Source: Platynereis dumerilii
Lineage: Eukaryota; Annelida; Polychaeta; Phyllodocida; Nereididae
Reading direction: 5' to 3'
Assembly: GCA_026936325.1 (NCBI GenBank)
Contig: JAPTHN010000011.1
Location: forward strand, 27,940,501-28,004,500
DNA length: 64,000 nt
Shown here: positions 26,601-40,155 of the stretch, one piece after another
Layout: the number at the start of each line of letters is the position of its first letter
Numbering within the stretch: position 1 is the first letter of the stretch
Program-made: the position numbers and the translations under genes
Notes under the pieces: generated by a model
The model's database searches: none
Told to the model about the DNA's origin: nothing
The model's input: only the letters and a program-made list of their open reading frames with translations

Positions 26601-27307
26601 GTCATCCGCCACAGAATACAATGCAAGTGACAAGAATGAGAACGTGGATGAAATCTGGGTGAAGACTAGCTTTTGAATAACCACTATAGAACCACTTTGG
26701 AGATGTCCTGAATAACAACCTAGAGGTGAGTTACAACCATATGACTTCTATAGAGAACACATTCAAACTTGCAGACTATAGACTCTACAAATGACAACAT
26801 GAGATAAAGTACATTCATATATCAGTAATTGTCAAGTCACTTTCAGCTACATCATGACATCATAATGAAATTTTTAAAAATGTCTCCAACTATCAAACAC
26901 CTCTCAGAAACACGTAAAACAACACGACATGGACATTTTTACAACACTCAAAACTTCTTGATCACATGTCTTAATACAAGACATCATATTGCATCTAGAG
27001 CTTCTACAATTTAAATCCTTCAAAATGTAATCAAAGGAAGGATGTATTCCTATATCAACCCATTGAATAGTGGCTCATAGTGTGTAATGACCCTCAATCC
27101 TGGGCATGTATAAGCTCGCAGGAACAAGCAAGTCCAGACAAGCTGATCTTGGTAGCTTTTAGCACAATACAAGTGCTTCCAGGAGTGCACCTGTCTTGAG
27201 CCAGACCAACAAAATTCTCAAAAGCAACTACAGCATTTTGCAATTAAGTTACGAGGGTTAGATGACAGACCATCATCTCTGGCAACAACTTCAGCTTGGC
27301 AAAGACT

Positions 27308-27336
27308 TTTTGCCTCTTTAAAATAAAGAGGCAAAA
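27308..27336. repeat. Perfect hairpin, 13-bp arms and 3-base loop
   Basis: TTTTGCCTCTTTA, three A residues, then TAAAGAGGCAAAA. It has no associated element ends. Confidence 0.85.
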
Positions 27337-28254
27337 TTGCAACTTGCAAGCATAATTCCCATCTTCAAAAAGTTTCCCAATTAGGTAAGGAAAGTAGAAT
27401 TCCAAGTAGCTGCCTTGAAAATACAGACGACTTGTAAAAGCCATTCTAATCCTGCATTTCAACCCCCAGTATGAGAGAATTTTGAAATGAACACATTAAT
27501 GACTTAGCTGGCTATGATTTAGAGACACTACCTAAGAACTTTTTAACTTGCCACATATAATCTCAACATGATATGGTCAAAGAAATTGTACTTGCATTCT
27601 AGAGTACTCATTTTATTGAATGATGCTGCAAAATTGCAACACTCGCATGTGTAACCGAAAAGCAAAATTGTCAGTTTTCGAGTTACAAATATGATAAAAA
27701 ACTGCAATATATCAAGCTATGCAGAAATGATGTCTTCGCGTAAAAACCATAGAAACTGCATGTCACGCAAAGTTGTTTGTATCTAAGGAGCAGGGGGTCA
27801 AAAAAGAAAGATAGGTATGTGAAATGTCTGTATGAACAGTTATATCTTATAGCATTGGAATGCATTCACCAATAAAAAGTGCAATGAATGCCAATGAAAA
27901 ACATCAACATATCAGATCTAGGGAGCTTGGTAAAAGATATATATATATATGGCTCCTATATCAAATAAGCTAAAATGTATAATTCAACATCTTAGGTTGT
28001 TCATTTTGTATCTCAAAAAGAACAGAAAATGCAAGGTACTACTATGTGGATAGGAAAAGGTCCTTATACTCAGAAACCCCTCATTTACAGGGCATTGACC
28101 CCATGTCATTTAGAGTCTGTAAAAGCCCTGCAAAGACCCATGGAGAATAACCCTATGTTGATTTGGTCTTCAGTCATTGTTAGCCAAAGAATTCACAACA
28201 AAATGCCAGGCAAAGGCAAGCACACTTTCAAGGAAGTTAAACGACCATTCTAAT

Positions 28255-28320
28255 GGCTGGTTAGCAGTATAAGCCATGTGCTTCAAAGCCATAGACACAG
28301 GTTCAAAATGCCATGCTAAT
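28255..28320 (+). mobile_element. Possible degenerate tRNA-like SINE head
   Basis: GGTTAGCAGTATAAGCC (from 28,259) resembles an A box. CAGGTTCAAAATGCC (28,300-28,314) resembles a B box at a suitable distance. No tRNA fold closes, and no family body was recognised downstream. It may be chance. Confidence 0.25.
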
Positions 28321-30660
28321 TACAGTTTTTAAAACCCCCTTCACAAATATGAAGGCAGGGAGATCTATTTGCTCTCAACCCATTTTAACTGCACCAGAAA
28401 GCAACGCCATATGATGCTTTACAAAAGAAATGTAAAAAGTTGACAAGCAAAAAATGGCAGAGCAATGTAAATTTGACATGAACATGTGTCCCAGCCATGA
28501 AACCACGAGGTGGAGGCGGCCATTGTGAGGGGACCACGTGGTGGGGGTAAAAAAGGCCTGCCCCTACAAACACTGCAGTCATCCAACACCTATATATCTT
28601 TTAAGTGTGTGTATGACACTTATGTATGCTAGCTTTTCTACATTTCCTGGTTCAAATTCAAACATGGCATGCTTGCATTACATACTATATTGTGGCAGTG
28701 TATAATGCTCTCAGCTCATGGCATGGCAGTGTATATCAGATTCTATAGTAGATTCCTACTAGGCTGTATGTTATGTGTTGTATGTCTTTAAGGATGGTAG
28801 CAGACTCACCTTGATAACAGGTCACAACAAAGCAGGTATCCTTGCAGTTCTTCACACGGTCAGATGCTGTGCTGCTGCAGCTGCAGAAGTCTGATGCTGT
28901 GTGAATGCCTCAAAAGCATTGCCACTTGTGTCTTCAGTAAACTTATGCTGCTCCAGACCTTCAGAGGAGCTCTGAGGCCAGCTCTGAGGCTGTCTCACCC
29001 CAGCTGAGAGACACCCTGGCTCACTAGGGCTAACTCAGACTGGCGCAGTCACGCATGATTGAACCCCTTCCAAAAAAGACCCCTCCAGAACCCCATGTGC
29101 AGCAATGACAGCATTACCCCATGCAGCATTGGCACTATATTCAGCTTAGCACCTCCAACTGCCAGCTATTCATGAGGGTCCCCACACACTGCCACATGCC
29201 AAATATGTCATTTCCATGAACACCCATCACATCATTACACAATTATCTTTACATTGTAGCAAGCTGGGCAAAATGGGATGGCAGTTCACCTGTAAAACTT
29301 GTAAGACTGCCAAGTTTAACCAGGCTAAGAAAACAGGCAAGGATGTAGCAGCTAAATCTATCTAATGCACTTACTTAAATTACAGTGAGTTAAGTATGGA
29401 GCAGCTCCATTTGACAAGAGAGCCCTACATGTATTTGACAAGGAATATCATAGTTATAGATTCACACACAGATGTAAGTGGGTTGGGAACTTTCCACTCC
29501 TGTCAAAAACTATTTTCATCACCAGATCTTGTCACCCATAAGATGCACTAAGTTTCACCTACTAAGTTTTGGCTCAACAGGCAAGTTGTGAACACTTGCA
29601 TGAACAGTCCACACTAAAATTCAATAAGTAACATCAATTATAGGATTTCAAATAATTGATACTGCCAATGATAATGACTGGGTTTTCGATTCACACTGTT
29701 TTAAGCACTTCATAAATGAATATAAGAACTTTATTTAATATTAGGTCATATAGAAGTTTTCTTTGGATTCCTATTCAAAACTCCTGGAGTCCCCTTTTCC
29801 ACATTTTCCAGATTTCCAGAGAAACCTGGAAGCCTGGGTTACAATGCCATTAATAATACCACCCCTAAAAGATAAATGACATTCCAATTTTCTTATCATA
29901 AAACTTTTTGAAATCAGCCTGCATGCATATTTCATCTAGAACAGACCTGGGGGCTAGCCATTACTTCTACATCTTTTAGTGTCCAACATTAACCTAAAGA
30001 AGACCTGAAGCAAGGGCTAAAGCAAGGGCAAAGCAAGCCAAGGGGTAATTTATTTGTTGCTTGCTCCCTAGACACAGATGTGGGGCACCCCAATTTTAGA
30101 TTCTTGCCCTGTTAACAGCCCACTGGACCAGCATCTAAGGTGCACCCGACAGCAAAGGCCACCTTTGGTCACTCTGGTCAGCCTATGGTCATTCCCAGGC
30201 ACTATTTGAAATGACCAGTCCTATAATGAGCTGAGTTAAGGCCACTTGGTCATGGCCCACTGACCCTCCACCTGTCACCTACAAAATGTTTATGGGTCCA
30301 TATCTACTGATTGAATATGCTGACCACTGTCACCCTACCAAGACAACCTGCATGGGAGGATGACCACTCTATGCCAGTCACTGATTAAGGCACAACCTTG
30401 GTAGAGGTGGAAAACGAAATAAAAATGTGTCAGCATTCCAAAAGCAATATTTGAATATGTTTCTTTTCCAAATTTTCTAATTTACTAAGCTGGCCATCTT
30501 TTTTTTTTACACAACTAGCTATGTGCATTTTCAGTAATTCCTCAAGAGTCAAGACAATGTTTCAAAAACCATAAAAATACAGTCTGGATAACTTGCAAGT
30601 TTGCACCATATGTGTAAGAGGCAGAAGTGATGAAGATATGCCAAGACTTAGAGATAGCTG

Positions 30661-32285
30661 TATTCATATATGGGTCAAAATTTGGTAAGTCTGAAATTCT
30701 TGTCTCCGGTGTTTAACAATAATTCATGATGACAGAAAGGCACATGCAGGACCTCTTGATGTCATTTGTCATAGACAAGGATATTAGCAAAACTTCTGAC
30801 ACAAAAACTATGAGGAAGGTTATATCTATCCCATCTAAAAATAGCATTGAAGTGGCCACCCCCCCTAAAAATGGCCTGTCTCCACCAACATTTTCTTTGA
30901 AAGATTGCATCACAAAAAATTGTACAGGATCCTGATTCAATTAAACTCTTCCATATATGGAGACTTGACTATCACTCTTCTAAAATATAGTTTCAAATTT
31001 CTGAAATAATATCCTGTATAAGAGCAGGAGGTTGTTGTGTCCATGTCTCCAATATTGAGTCATTAGCATCACACCAGTTTGGTTTCTTAATAAAAATGAA
31101 AGGGACGCACATTTTGTGAGAAAACCTTGTGTCTAACGTTGTCTGAGAACCCAAGAAAATAACTGCGCTATCTGTAGCTCTGTATCATTTATATAAACCA
31201 AAATATTTGAGTATTTCTGTTGGTATGTCGGTTGTCCTATCTTAATTTGTCATTAGCAAACGCCTTGCTGCTCTATTTTGACTGCATATTTCAGGACCAG
31301 AATCAATACGAACATGCTTCTGGTGTTCATAAGATCATTTCATGCACAAATTGCCAGATTGCCAGTTTTGCACTGGTCCTTACAAAGATTTTTATCTTAA
31401 TTATCATTAGCATCACGCTGTCATTAGCATCACAACAAAAAATGGCTTCTTTCCTTTACCTCACTAAAATTCTTTTGCAGGTGACAGGAGTTGAAATTGT
31501 GTTCAATATATATTATCAATTAATGTTTTAACAAAATATTACACAGAATTTTTGCATTTTCATTGCATCTGACAAGCCTAGTATGAATTTGACGGTTCTC
31601 TGAGATTACTAATCAAATATTGGGTGTCAGCGAGATTTTACCATTGTCTAGCACCTGAAATATGGTTCAGCACATTGGGCACTGGAGGAGTAGTGGAGAT
31701 CATCTTTGTTATTCAGAATCCAAACTATTGGTGAAAAGAGTATTTTTGTTTCTGTTTGTAAATTTCTAGTTCAAGAAAATCTTCTATCTTAACAAGTATT
31801 GGTCATAGAGACCTGAAATATAGCTCAATGTTTGCAGAATAGCCAATTTCCCATATGTTGGTAATACAGTCTTCAGCTCTAAGTGGTGCGGATTTCAAGT
31901 TATAGGCATGATGCTAATGACACATATATTCGAAATTTAATTGACCAAAATGCATTATCTCAAAAATAATTGGTGCTAGAGACCTGGAACTTGGCCTAAA
32001 ATGTGCAAGCTACCTGCCTAATCATTTGTAATAGATTATTTAACCCTAAGTGGTCAGGATTTTTCAGTTATAAGTGTGATTTTAATGACAGTCAAAAAAC
32101 ATCACAGCTGTAAATATCACCTCATTACAGATCCGCAGAGCATTTGGGACCCTTGGACATGACAGTGCAGTGATAGCTGATTGTTTGACCTACCCAATGC
32201 CAACTTAAAACGGCATTTCTGGACAAAAAAAAATTTCAAAAATTTTTCAGCTGAAATTTCAAGGTTTTCAAATTTTGACCCATAT
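30661..32285. repeat. Decayed repeat cluster with direct and inverted members
   Basis: Two monomers, about 31,782-31,952 and 31,953-32,105, share TAGAGACCTG, then CTAAGTGGT, then TAATGACA in the same order. A third partial one starts near 31,640 (AGCACCTGAAATATGG). Upstream, TCATTAGCATCAC (31,060, 31,408, 31,422) is the reverse complement of a word inside these monomers. ATATGGGTCAAAATTTG at 30,667-30,683 recurs inverted at 32,265-32,281. The layout suggests an old inverted-repeat element or a scrambled satellite. Boundaries are uncertain and no coding remnant was seen. Confidence 0.5.
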
Positions 32286-33054
32286 CAGTAATTTTACACA
32301 CTCTTTTCTTCCCACAACAGCAATGGGCAGCAGTGGTCAATCACGACCAGTGGTCAGCAGCACAGCTCACGAACAAGAGCATGGTCAACATATATATCAA
32401 GTCTGAACACACCTGTCTTGATACCTGCATGACCTCCAACACATACACAATCATGATGGTGCAGAATTCTGCATAATTGCCATCCAGTATCCACACCTGT
32501 AGTGTTGAACGGGTTCATGACAACATTGTGAAATGGAATGACAAGTAATTAACTGCATCCTGTAACGGTAGAGATGTAACTTTAACAGGAAGGGACTGCA
32601 AATACTTGAATTCAATCAAATTAGAAACAGCAGAATCTGATACTTAGCAGTCAGGCACTATCCACATTTTTCAATTTAATATATATGTTTTATTTTCATT
32701 AGAATTTCCCGAAAATAAACCATTATTAAAACTCCAGAGCTTTTTAACCAAACTAATAAAAAACACAACAACAAACCAACAAACAAAACCAACAGATAAA
32801 CTACCCAAAAACCTGAGGAAAAAAACTGATTTCAGTTCTCCAATAGAACAAGAATCCATGGATTCAGTGGCTGGGGACCAGCAGGATTGCTTTGGGGCGA
32901 TTTGAGGGAAGCATAGAATTAATTGATAGATGAGACATGGTTGCTTTTTGTTGTGCTGGTAAGTGCAGCCCTCTACACCTAGTTGTGGGCGCTCACAAGG
33001 GTTGAAACCGGTTGATTGATGAGAAGGGAGAGAGAGCGGGAATTCTCTCAACAT
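32286..33054. other. No recognisable feature
   Basis: Unique-looking AT-rich sequence leading up to a SINE. A minus-strand frame of 127 codons at 32,671-33,054 has no recognisable domain, and its first part overlaps the SINE tail region. Confidence 0.45.
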
Positions 33055-33260
33055 GTGAGGGATCTTTTACTTGCCAAACATAGACACGGACACAGGGCCG
33101 CCAATTTAACTTCTCATTCAAAAGACATCCAACTGATATTTTGCTCATGAAGGTTCAGTGAAAATTTTTGGTTCCCTGACCGGGTTTCGAAAGCATACAG
33201 GCAAACTGGCAAAGACCTTCAGCAGAGCAGACGGGCACCTTAAGCACTCAGCCTGTGAAT
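33055..33260 (-). mobile_element. tRNA-derived SINE, family 2
   Basis: On the minus strand there is an A-box-like region (33,235-33,253) and a B-box-like GCTTTCGAAACCC (33,182-33,194). The body holds a block at 33,090-33,125 with the form GTCTTTTGAATGAGAAGTTA followed by GGCCCTGTGT, then GTAAAAGATCCC (about 33,059-33,072). From memory, a GGATGAGACGTTAAACC ... GTAAAAGATCCC body is common in SINEs and LINE tails of marine invertebrates. The copy is diverged. Confidence 0.6.
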
Positions 33261-34019
33261 CTAGTGATAGGGGCGTAATGAAATGTTTTTGTTATTACTG
33301 AATTTCATCAAATATAACTATGACTGGAATGAGAGACACATTCTTTTATTTTTAAAAAGTAGATCAGTGTAATTCCAAAGCTTAATAATTGTTTATGTAT
33401 TGAAGTAATTTGATGGGAATGACCAAAAGTAATGCAGAGTCCAGGGGCGGTCACCAGCTAGGAGGGACTGGTGAAATATGTGAAACTGAATGCCTAAATA
33501 AATATTGCACAGGAGAGCATGTGTGAAGGTATATAGGAATTGGAAAAGAAGCAGCCATATTAGTTTTCCATTCTGTTGAAAACCACAGGGCAGCACTCTT
33601 TGGCGTTTGGAATCCTTCAAGTAACTCTGAATCATAGGACAGGTTTCAACTCAAATATTTTTTCTAATTTCCACATTTTCTAATGTGACTTGGTGTAATT
33701 GCTTCGTATATAACATTTATTTGATGTAAAATTATTGTTTCTATGTGAAACGAACCCAAATAACCCCTGGATTAACTGCAGGTTTGCATGGGAAAAAATT
33801 AGCAAATGCATTTTGACGTCATAGGCATTGTAAGAATTTGTTGATTTAAAACTAAATATATATTTACAATGGTATTTGTGATGTCATCTGACTGTAAATT
33901 TGGTGAAGTGGCCCCAGTTGCTTTAAACATCTTAAAATCTATAAAAACTTGCATTGAAGCATGCATATTTACCAAATTTGTCATTCTTCTTTTAATGCGA
34001 AATTAAGCAGTCATGGAAT
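33261..34019. other. No recognisable feature
   Basis: Unique-looking AT-rich sequence without repeat or coding signal. Confidence 0.5.
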
Positions 34020-34320
34020 ATCTATCTTTCTATATATATCTATCACTCCTTAATTGTAGTATTGTGTTAGTAGTGCTACCTTGTGGAAGTTACTCTTTAC
34101 TATTACTTCTGTCTCGTTTGACTTTAAAAAAAAAAAATCCAATTCTAATTTGTCATTAATTTTATTTTATGGTGTCTTATTTGTATGCCTTGAGCATGAA
34201 TAAAGATATTAATACTTATCCATCCACCTATATTTCCATCTATCTATCTAATATATGTATCTAATCCCTCCATCTATCTGTTCATCTATCTGTCCATTCT
34301 ATCCATCTATCTTATTTTCT
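34020..34320. repeat. Interrupted TCTA/TCCA microsatellite region
   Basis: Tetranucleotide runs of TCTA, TCCA and CTGT recur at 34,020-34,050 and 34,220-34,315, with unrelated sequence between them. The runs are impure. Confidence 0.8.
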
Positions 34321-37130
34321 TTCACCTATTATCACTTTTTTCCAAGTTCACTCTGTCAGTTGAGGGCTAATTTGCATGGCACTTCTGCTCATTTGAATAA
34401 CAATTGAAACTGCAATACAACGCTTGAATTGCCCACATGTAAAGCAATGTCATGGAGACTGAAACACTCCCTTGAGTCATTCACTCACAGGCATTCACTG
34501 GCTGTTGGAGGTATGCCCTGAATGAGAGTCCTTCTGGAGCTACAGCACTGTTGACAGAGGACGCCACCAGGCAGTGTATTTTCTGATTCTGGACCAATCA
34601 GAGGCAGCGAAAGTCCATGCAAGGGTGCGGGCCTGCTCTGTCAATTTTTCTTGACAATTTGTCAATTTCACACAATCACATGGACGTTTTTGGCCTTAAC
34701 TTGTTAATAAATCTATCTATTCCACTGAATTTACGTAGCAGACTATAGTAATCGCCAATGCAGGTCAGTACAGGCAAATTTCGAAGCGTTCTTGTGCTGT
34801 ATTTTTGTTGGGAACTCATGCTAAACATGCTGTCTAAAAGTGGATGATCCATGATGGCGAATTTGCACAATGACAAAATCGTAGCTATTTTCGTCTATGT
34901 CCGATACAGCACAAAACGACGTCGTACAGCAGCATGCAAGTCCAGCGGCCTTGTTGAAAGGTAACTTGGCATTACCCCATCAATTACATGTACCACAACC
35001 CCTTAGCAAACGCACTAGGTGTTTCCCAAAATCACGGTCAGATCCATTTACTCATTATATTGGCTGGGGACAGCTGTCCCCAGCCAAAAATTGGCCCAAA
35101 ACCAATAGACAAACCAACCCAAAACCCAGCGAACCAAGTCTTTTTAGGAACACAATTTTTCAAAAGCCATTACACCGACAAAAGACCAGAGCAGCAAAAT
35201 ACCAACAATCCAACCCAATGAAGCATTAATGAAATACATTGGAGCATATGATTCTTATAATAACAGCCCTGCAGTGGCCAACAATTGCAGCAGAGCAATG
35301 AATTCAACCCATCCAAGTTGGGGCCTGTTCATTCCTAGCTTCAAAGGATGCAAGTCCAGGCAAGAGGTAGTTTTACAAAGCCCTGCCAAATCACTACTCA
35401 AGCAGTGAACAGTTTGGACACAGTCTATTTATGTGGCAGACACTACACGTGGTAGTGGCATTGTGCTGTGATTGTATTGTACACCCAGCTACATTTGTGT
35501 CCATTAGATTTTGAGATTGAGAGATGGTCACCAATGTTAGGTCTGTAGTATTCTGAAGTATCATATGTGGAAGCAGACCTTTGAGGTCGGGCAGTGAGCC
35601 TCTTACTCCCAACGCATGTTTCGACTCAAAACGCAGCATGATTCTGATTTATTTCTTAATCCAAATTGACCTTCAATAAACATTTGAAATACACACATGT
35701 CAGTTGCAAGTAAAAAGTAGACTTTTTTCACTTTACTCAGATTTCTGACAACGATCTTTTCAATCCGGCATCTTCGAGTCCCGAGAATCACCTTGACCAT
35801 CACTCCGATAACAAACTTGGGACTCTAAAGCCATAGAAGTCCAAACTATGGAATCACCATATGGATACAATCAAATCCACTGTATTACACAAATTCAGAA
35901 CCATTTAAAAGAAATATAAGAGTTGAAACTTGAGCCATCTTTCCTAATAAACATATATAACTAACTAGGAATGCAATGTACTGATTGAGAAATTATGCAT
36001 TTCTAATTTCATTTTTTCACAGAAAAGTGTAGTTTCTCCTTTCTGCAGAACACTGTAGCTCCTCATTTGCAGAGTGCAAATAAGAGCCGTTTGTCAACAT
36101 CTACAGATAATTAAGGAGAGCAAACCCTTCTACTGGAGCTTGAGCTCAACTCTCTGCCCCCAATGCAAGAGGCAAATTAATTAGCTCTTGATGAATTTAC
36201 TACCAAGAACAGCTGGCTTGTGGCCAAGTGGTCATTTGACTCATCTCTCTCATCTGCATTAATTAGCAGGGCAAGGGCACAATGGTCACTCCAGCCACTC
36301 CAGGGCAGTGCCAGTTTAACACCAGAGTCATGTGCTATGTCCAAGAACACACTGAGTATTGCTAAGATGTCTAAGATAATGTCCAAGGAAATGTCCAAGA
36401 GAAGGCCAGCCCACTGGCCATTCAGTACATTCACTTGTTTCTCTGTGTAACCCTAGATGGCAACATATAAAGTGCTTGAATTAACTGGGCCTCATTTGAA
36501 TGGACGCTGGGGCTATAATTACAGAGCTTCTCAGACAAAAGCAGGCCTTGGGCTAAGCCAGCCCTTCTGCAACAAACAGCTATATTAGCCCAGCAACAGA
36601 GGCTCTTGCCTAAAGCCACTTTTATACAGCATCAAGATTGCCCCATATGCGAGTCTTGCAAGACACGACAGGCTGGTATAAAACCCAACAACATTTAACA
36701 GTACATTGTATTTCAATTTAATACGACCACAGAATCAAACTGCAACTGAAAACTGAGCAAAGATTAAATTGCCAGGAAGAACATGACTAACCTTAATGGC
36801 ACCTTCCATGGAAAAAAACCTGCATGCTTAACCAGCTTATATAGTTGCAATTCTTCGGGCCTCATTCTCTACGGGAGTGAAAGTACCGTTCATTCGTTTA
36901 TAAGCAAAATTTCTTTGAAATTAAACATTTTACGTTTGATTTAGGCCTAATCGCTCAAGTCCTTTCAAAAAGCACACGCGTCCTTCCCCGAGATGACAAA
37001 ATTGCCATATATTGTCGTTACACAATGATTCAGAAAAAGCAATATTTCAGAGTTAGCCAGTGAGTGATGGTTTACTTTATAACAGCAGCATCATAGAGAG
37101 CATCAGAAGCTGAGGCATCCATCCTTGGAA
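34321..37130. other. Unique-looking sequence with one strong palindrome
   Basis: No coding domain was recognised. The main structure is the 28-bp palindrome at 35,060. The part 36,170-36,290 carries two ATTAATTAGC words and is listed among possible regulatory elements. Confidence 0.4.
35060..35087. repeat. Perfect 28-bp palindrome
   Basis: The half-site TTGGCTGGGGACAG is followed immediately by its exact complement with no loop. The centre is CAGCTG. No matching terminal repeat was found nearby, so it is not assigned to an element. Confidence 0.9.
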
Positions 37131-37190
37131 TCAGCAGCAGCAGCAGCAGCAGCAAAAGCAGCAGAAGCAGAAGCAGCAGCAAACAGATTA
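37131..37190. repeat. Interrupted CAG repeat
   Basis: A run of about seven CAG units is followed by CAG/AAG/GAAG-interrupted units. Frames through it are short and stop nearby. Confidence 0.85.
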
Positions 37191-37204
37191 AGGTCTTTGT
37201 GAAG

Positions 37205-37305
37205 TCCCTTGCAACTCAAGAGGCAGTAAGGACACAGTCAGGACACTGTAAGGACAGAGTCAGGACACTGTAAGGACATAGTCAGGACACAGTCAGGACA
37301 GTCCC
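37205..37305. repeat. 22-bp minisatellite (11-bp half-unit)
   Basis: GTAAGGACA plus CAGTCAGGACACT repeats about three times at 22 bp, with the 11-bp half-unit GTCAGGACACA also visible. Local slippage or unequal exchange is the simplest origin. Confidence 0.85.
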
Positions 37306-40155
37306 CTTGCTCATTTATACCCTTGATTGTAGCTTTGAGATGAACTGAGTCTACTGAGAAGAAGCTGGAGTTGCTGCAGAGTAGAAGCAGCCACAAAGTG
37401 CACTAAGCATTGCCAAGGAAGCTGCAGATATCTGTGTGTTGCCCTTGCCCAGGACAAGGACAGGCAAAATGGCCCCAGTGAAGCTGCTCATGATTTACAA
37501 GCAATGAAGTGAAAGTGGGAGGCAGCCCCAAGGTTGGTACTGCAGCCCAATCTACATCATTCTAGTCATAGAATATACAGCTTCACAAGAACATAAAGTC
37601 TTCTTATAATCTCCTTGGCAAGCACATTGTCACTCGCCAGCTTGAACTGCAGCTTCCCCTTGAATTTATAAGAAACTAATTCCCCTCCTAAACAGCACTC
37701 CCCACCATACATCAACTCACCTTTGAAAAACGTAGACTGCACAGCGACAACCCTAAGCTTCTCTTGCTGCGCTGAAAGGTGTCATATACAACCGCGAAAC
37801 AAAATAACAGCAAAACAGACAATGGACCAGTAAAAATAAATCATGCCGAACAATAACAACTATAAATCTTAAAGACGTATAATGCTGCATATGATGCTAA
37901 GCGACGTTGTTTTAAAACAGCTTAAATTGTAAACTGCAGAAGATAAATAGATGCTAAAGTAACCACCTTCATGCACTAAATATCTTGGATAATATCTTGG
38001 ATTAAATTTAACTTCCATTTCCTCAAAACTAATAAAGTTATTTAAAATGCAGTGGCCTATCAAATTGCACAGATGACCTCAAGAGACTTTTTTTAATGTG
38101 ACCCTCCTGCACTGAGAATAACTTTTCCATTCCAAGAATTTTTCATTTCTTGGCATGAACAGAATAATAAATTTTGGAATCTAATCATACAATTTACAAA
38201 GAAGTCAATCATTACATAATTGCATGTCAGCAGCATGTCATATCTTTCTGGAGATATGAAAACAGCAATTGGAATTTCGTCCAACTGGAGATATTCGAAA
38301 CGAGTCGAGCCAAGTTAACTACAATACAACAAAATCTCATTTTTCATCCATTAAACAATATTGCTCAGCAATCGCTCGAAAACCAATAAGGCAATAAAAT
38401 ACTACAGCTGTAATATCACGCAGGATTCATCCAAGGTCTAAATAGCATGTAATATCATCCATCCTTTGAAGTAAAGAGGAAGACATTACCAGGATATTTG
38501 GAGACAAATAGAGGAACAACAACCATAAAAGCCATCAATTGCCATTGAGAATAATTCTCTCTTATTACAGAGCAGGTGTCCCACTAGGCAACAACTGGTC
38601 TGGAGACAAATCTGACTTTAATTACTGGGCGCACCATGTTGCATGCACAAAAGGGAAACCACAAAAAATCAAATTCCTCCCTTCTCCCTCACAGCTGTCT
38701 AATTTGATTGGAACCCAAGAAATGAAGAAAAATCTTAGAATTATTCGACAGATCTGGAATAATCATACCTGAATACAGCATAATATTAATAATCAACTCC
38801 AATCAATGAATTTTTAAAAAGCGAGCATCGCAATTAGCTGAAGCGGCTCACCATCTTTTCTCGAGTTTTGATGGCGAAAGAACATGGAGGTTCTCAGGAT
38901 TCTCCGAGCAACTTGCCCGAGTTAAGAACCAAAAACCTTTTAAAAGCAAGATTAAAACACATTGCTTACACCGGATTACCTTGTGGAAGGAACAGGGCAG
39001 AGGGTTTCTATGGTCATGCATTTTCATTCCGCTGGCTGGTGCTGATCTAGCGGCACAGGTGGCGTTGGAGGCTCATGAGAAAACTTTAGCGAAGGAAAGA
39101 AACATCCACTTAGTGAAAGATATATAGATTCAGGAAAGGATGCATGGCAGGAATTGCAGCACACAGCCTGCCCTGGCAGTGCCCTGCATGTGTATTCAAG
39201 TGGCTGTGATTCAATAAGGATATTTGGGGCAGCCTCACTGGAGGTTGCATGGGATGTGGGGGAGCCGGAGCAGGCGGTCGGAGCAGGCGGTCAGCTTGAC
39301 CACTGAAGCTTGGAAACGGAGCGACGCTTCACCACCTCCCGGTCGATTTTAAACGGTCAGCAGCGCTTGATTTATCACACGAGAGCACGGCTGATTTGCA
39401 ACCGGTCCCACAGATTGTTAACGCGCTTGGACCAACAGTCACCCATTGCCCATCTGATATGTTCTGTAGCGAGCAGCCGAGCACACTTCTGCGAACTAAG
39501 GCAGCAAAACCATTACGTCTGTTTGCAAACCATTACAGCACTCGTAACCCCAGAGTACTCGCACCATTCATCTGCTTTAGACTTCGGCAAATACAACGAG
39601 ATTAAAGCAGAGCAGCCATCATTTATGAGGAACATGAAGAAGGGTTCCGAACCATTCTTGCAATCAATAAATACTATCTCCAGCAAACAGTTATTGGAGT
39701 TATTTGAGCCCTTTTCAGATCATGGCCTCTCTATCATTGCACAAATGGCATTATGTGAAAGATGAACAGACATTTCATCTTACTGCAAGAACTCTCTGGC
39801 AGACTCCGCACTTCCTAATTCTCATATATCTATATGATATCAAAGATCTACAATTACAGTACGGTATGGTATGACATCAGATGACATCAGATGACAAAAC
39901 TTCCGGCTTCTCATAACTAAAAGAAACTTACTTGTATTTACATAAGTGTACATAGCTCAACATCATGACAAGACGTATAGCATAGGTTTAAAAGCAGAAA
40001 GTCAATTAGAAACTGCTCAGAGCTCTAAGCCCTTGTATTGCTTGATGGCAATGCTGGGCATGAAGAGTCTGAAGCAACCAAATGACATGATTCTCAGAAC
40101 TAGAGGAAGGAGTGGAAGGGCCAGTTCCAAATCGAAATATTCAATAGACATATCG
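37306..40155. other. Unique-looking sequence, no supported gene
   Basis: A 13-bp tandem pair CGGAGCAGGCGGT lies at 39,266-39,291, and GATGACATCA occurs twice near 39,875-39,900. The part 39,260-39,560 is GC-richer. A plus-strand frame of 151 codons at 39,310-39,765 starts at TTG and has no recognised domain, so I do not call it a gene. Confidence 0.45.

Larger units (their letters stand above)
26601..30660. other. Unique-looking sequence, no supported gene
   Basis: No coding domain was recognised. A hairpin lies at 27,308-27,336 and a possible worn tRNA-like head at 28,255-28,320. Small tandem words are seen at 28,960-29,000 (AGCTCTGAGGC twice) and 30,010-30,045 (AGCAAGGGC twice). Confidence 0.45.

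Noticed and set aside
25988-26684. Overlapping open frames of 167-209 codons with an 11-residue repeat
   Set aside because: One plus-strand and two minus-strand frames are open because the 33-bp repeat has a period divisible by three and few stops. The encoded repeats have no known fold signature.
39310-39765. A 151-codon plus-strand frame
   Set aside because: It starts at TTG, overlaps another open frame, and shows no domain, signal peptide or composition typical of a protein. It could hide an exon, but nothing supports that.
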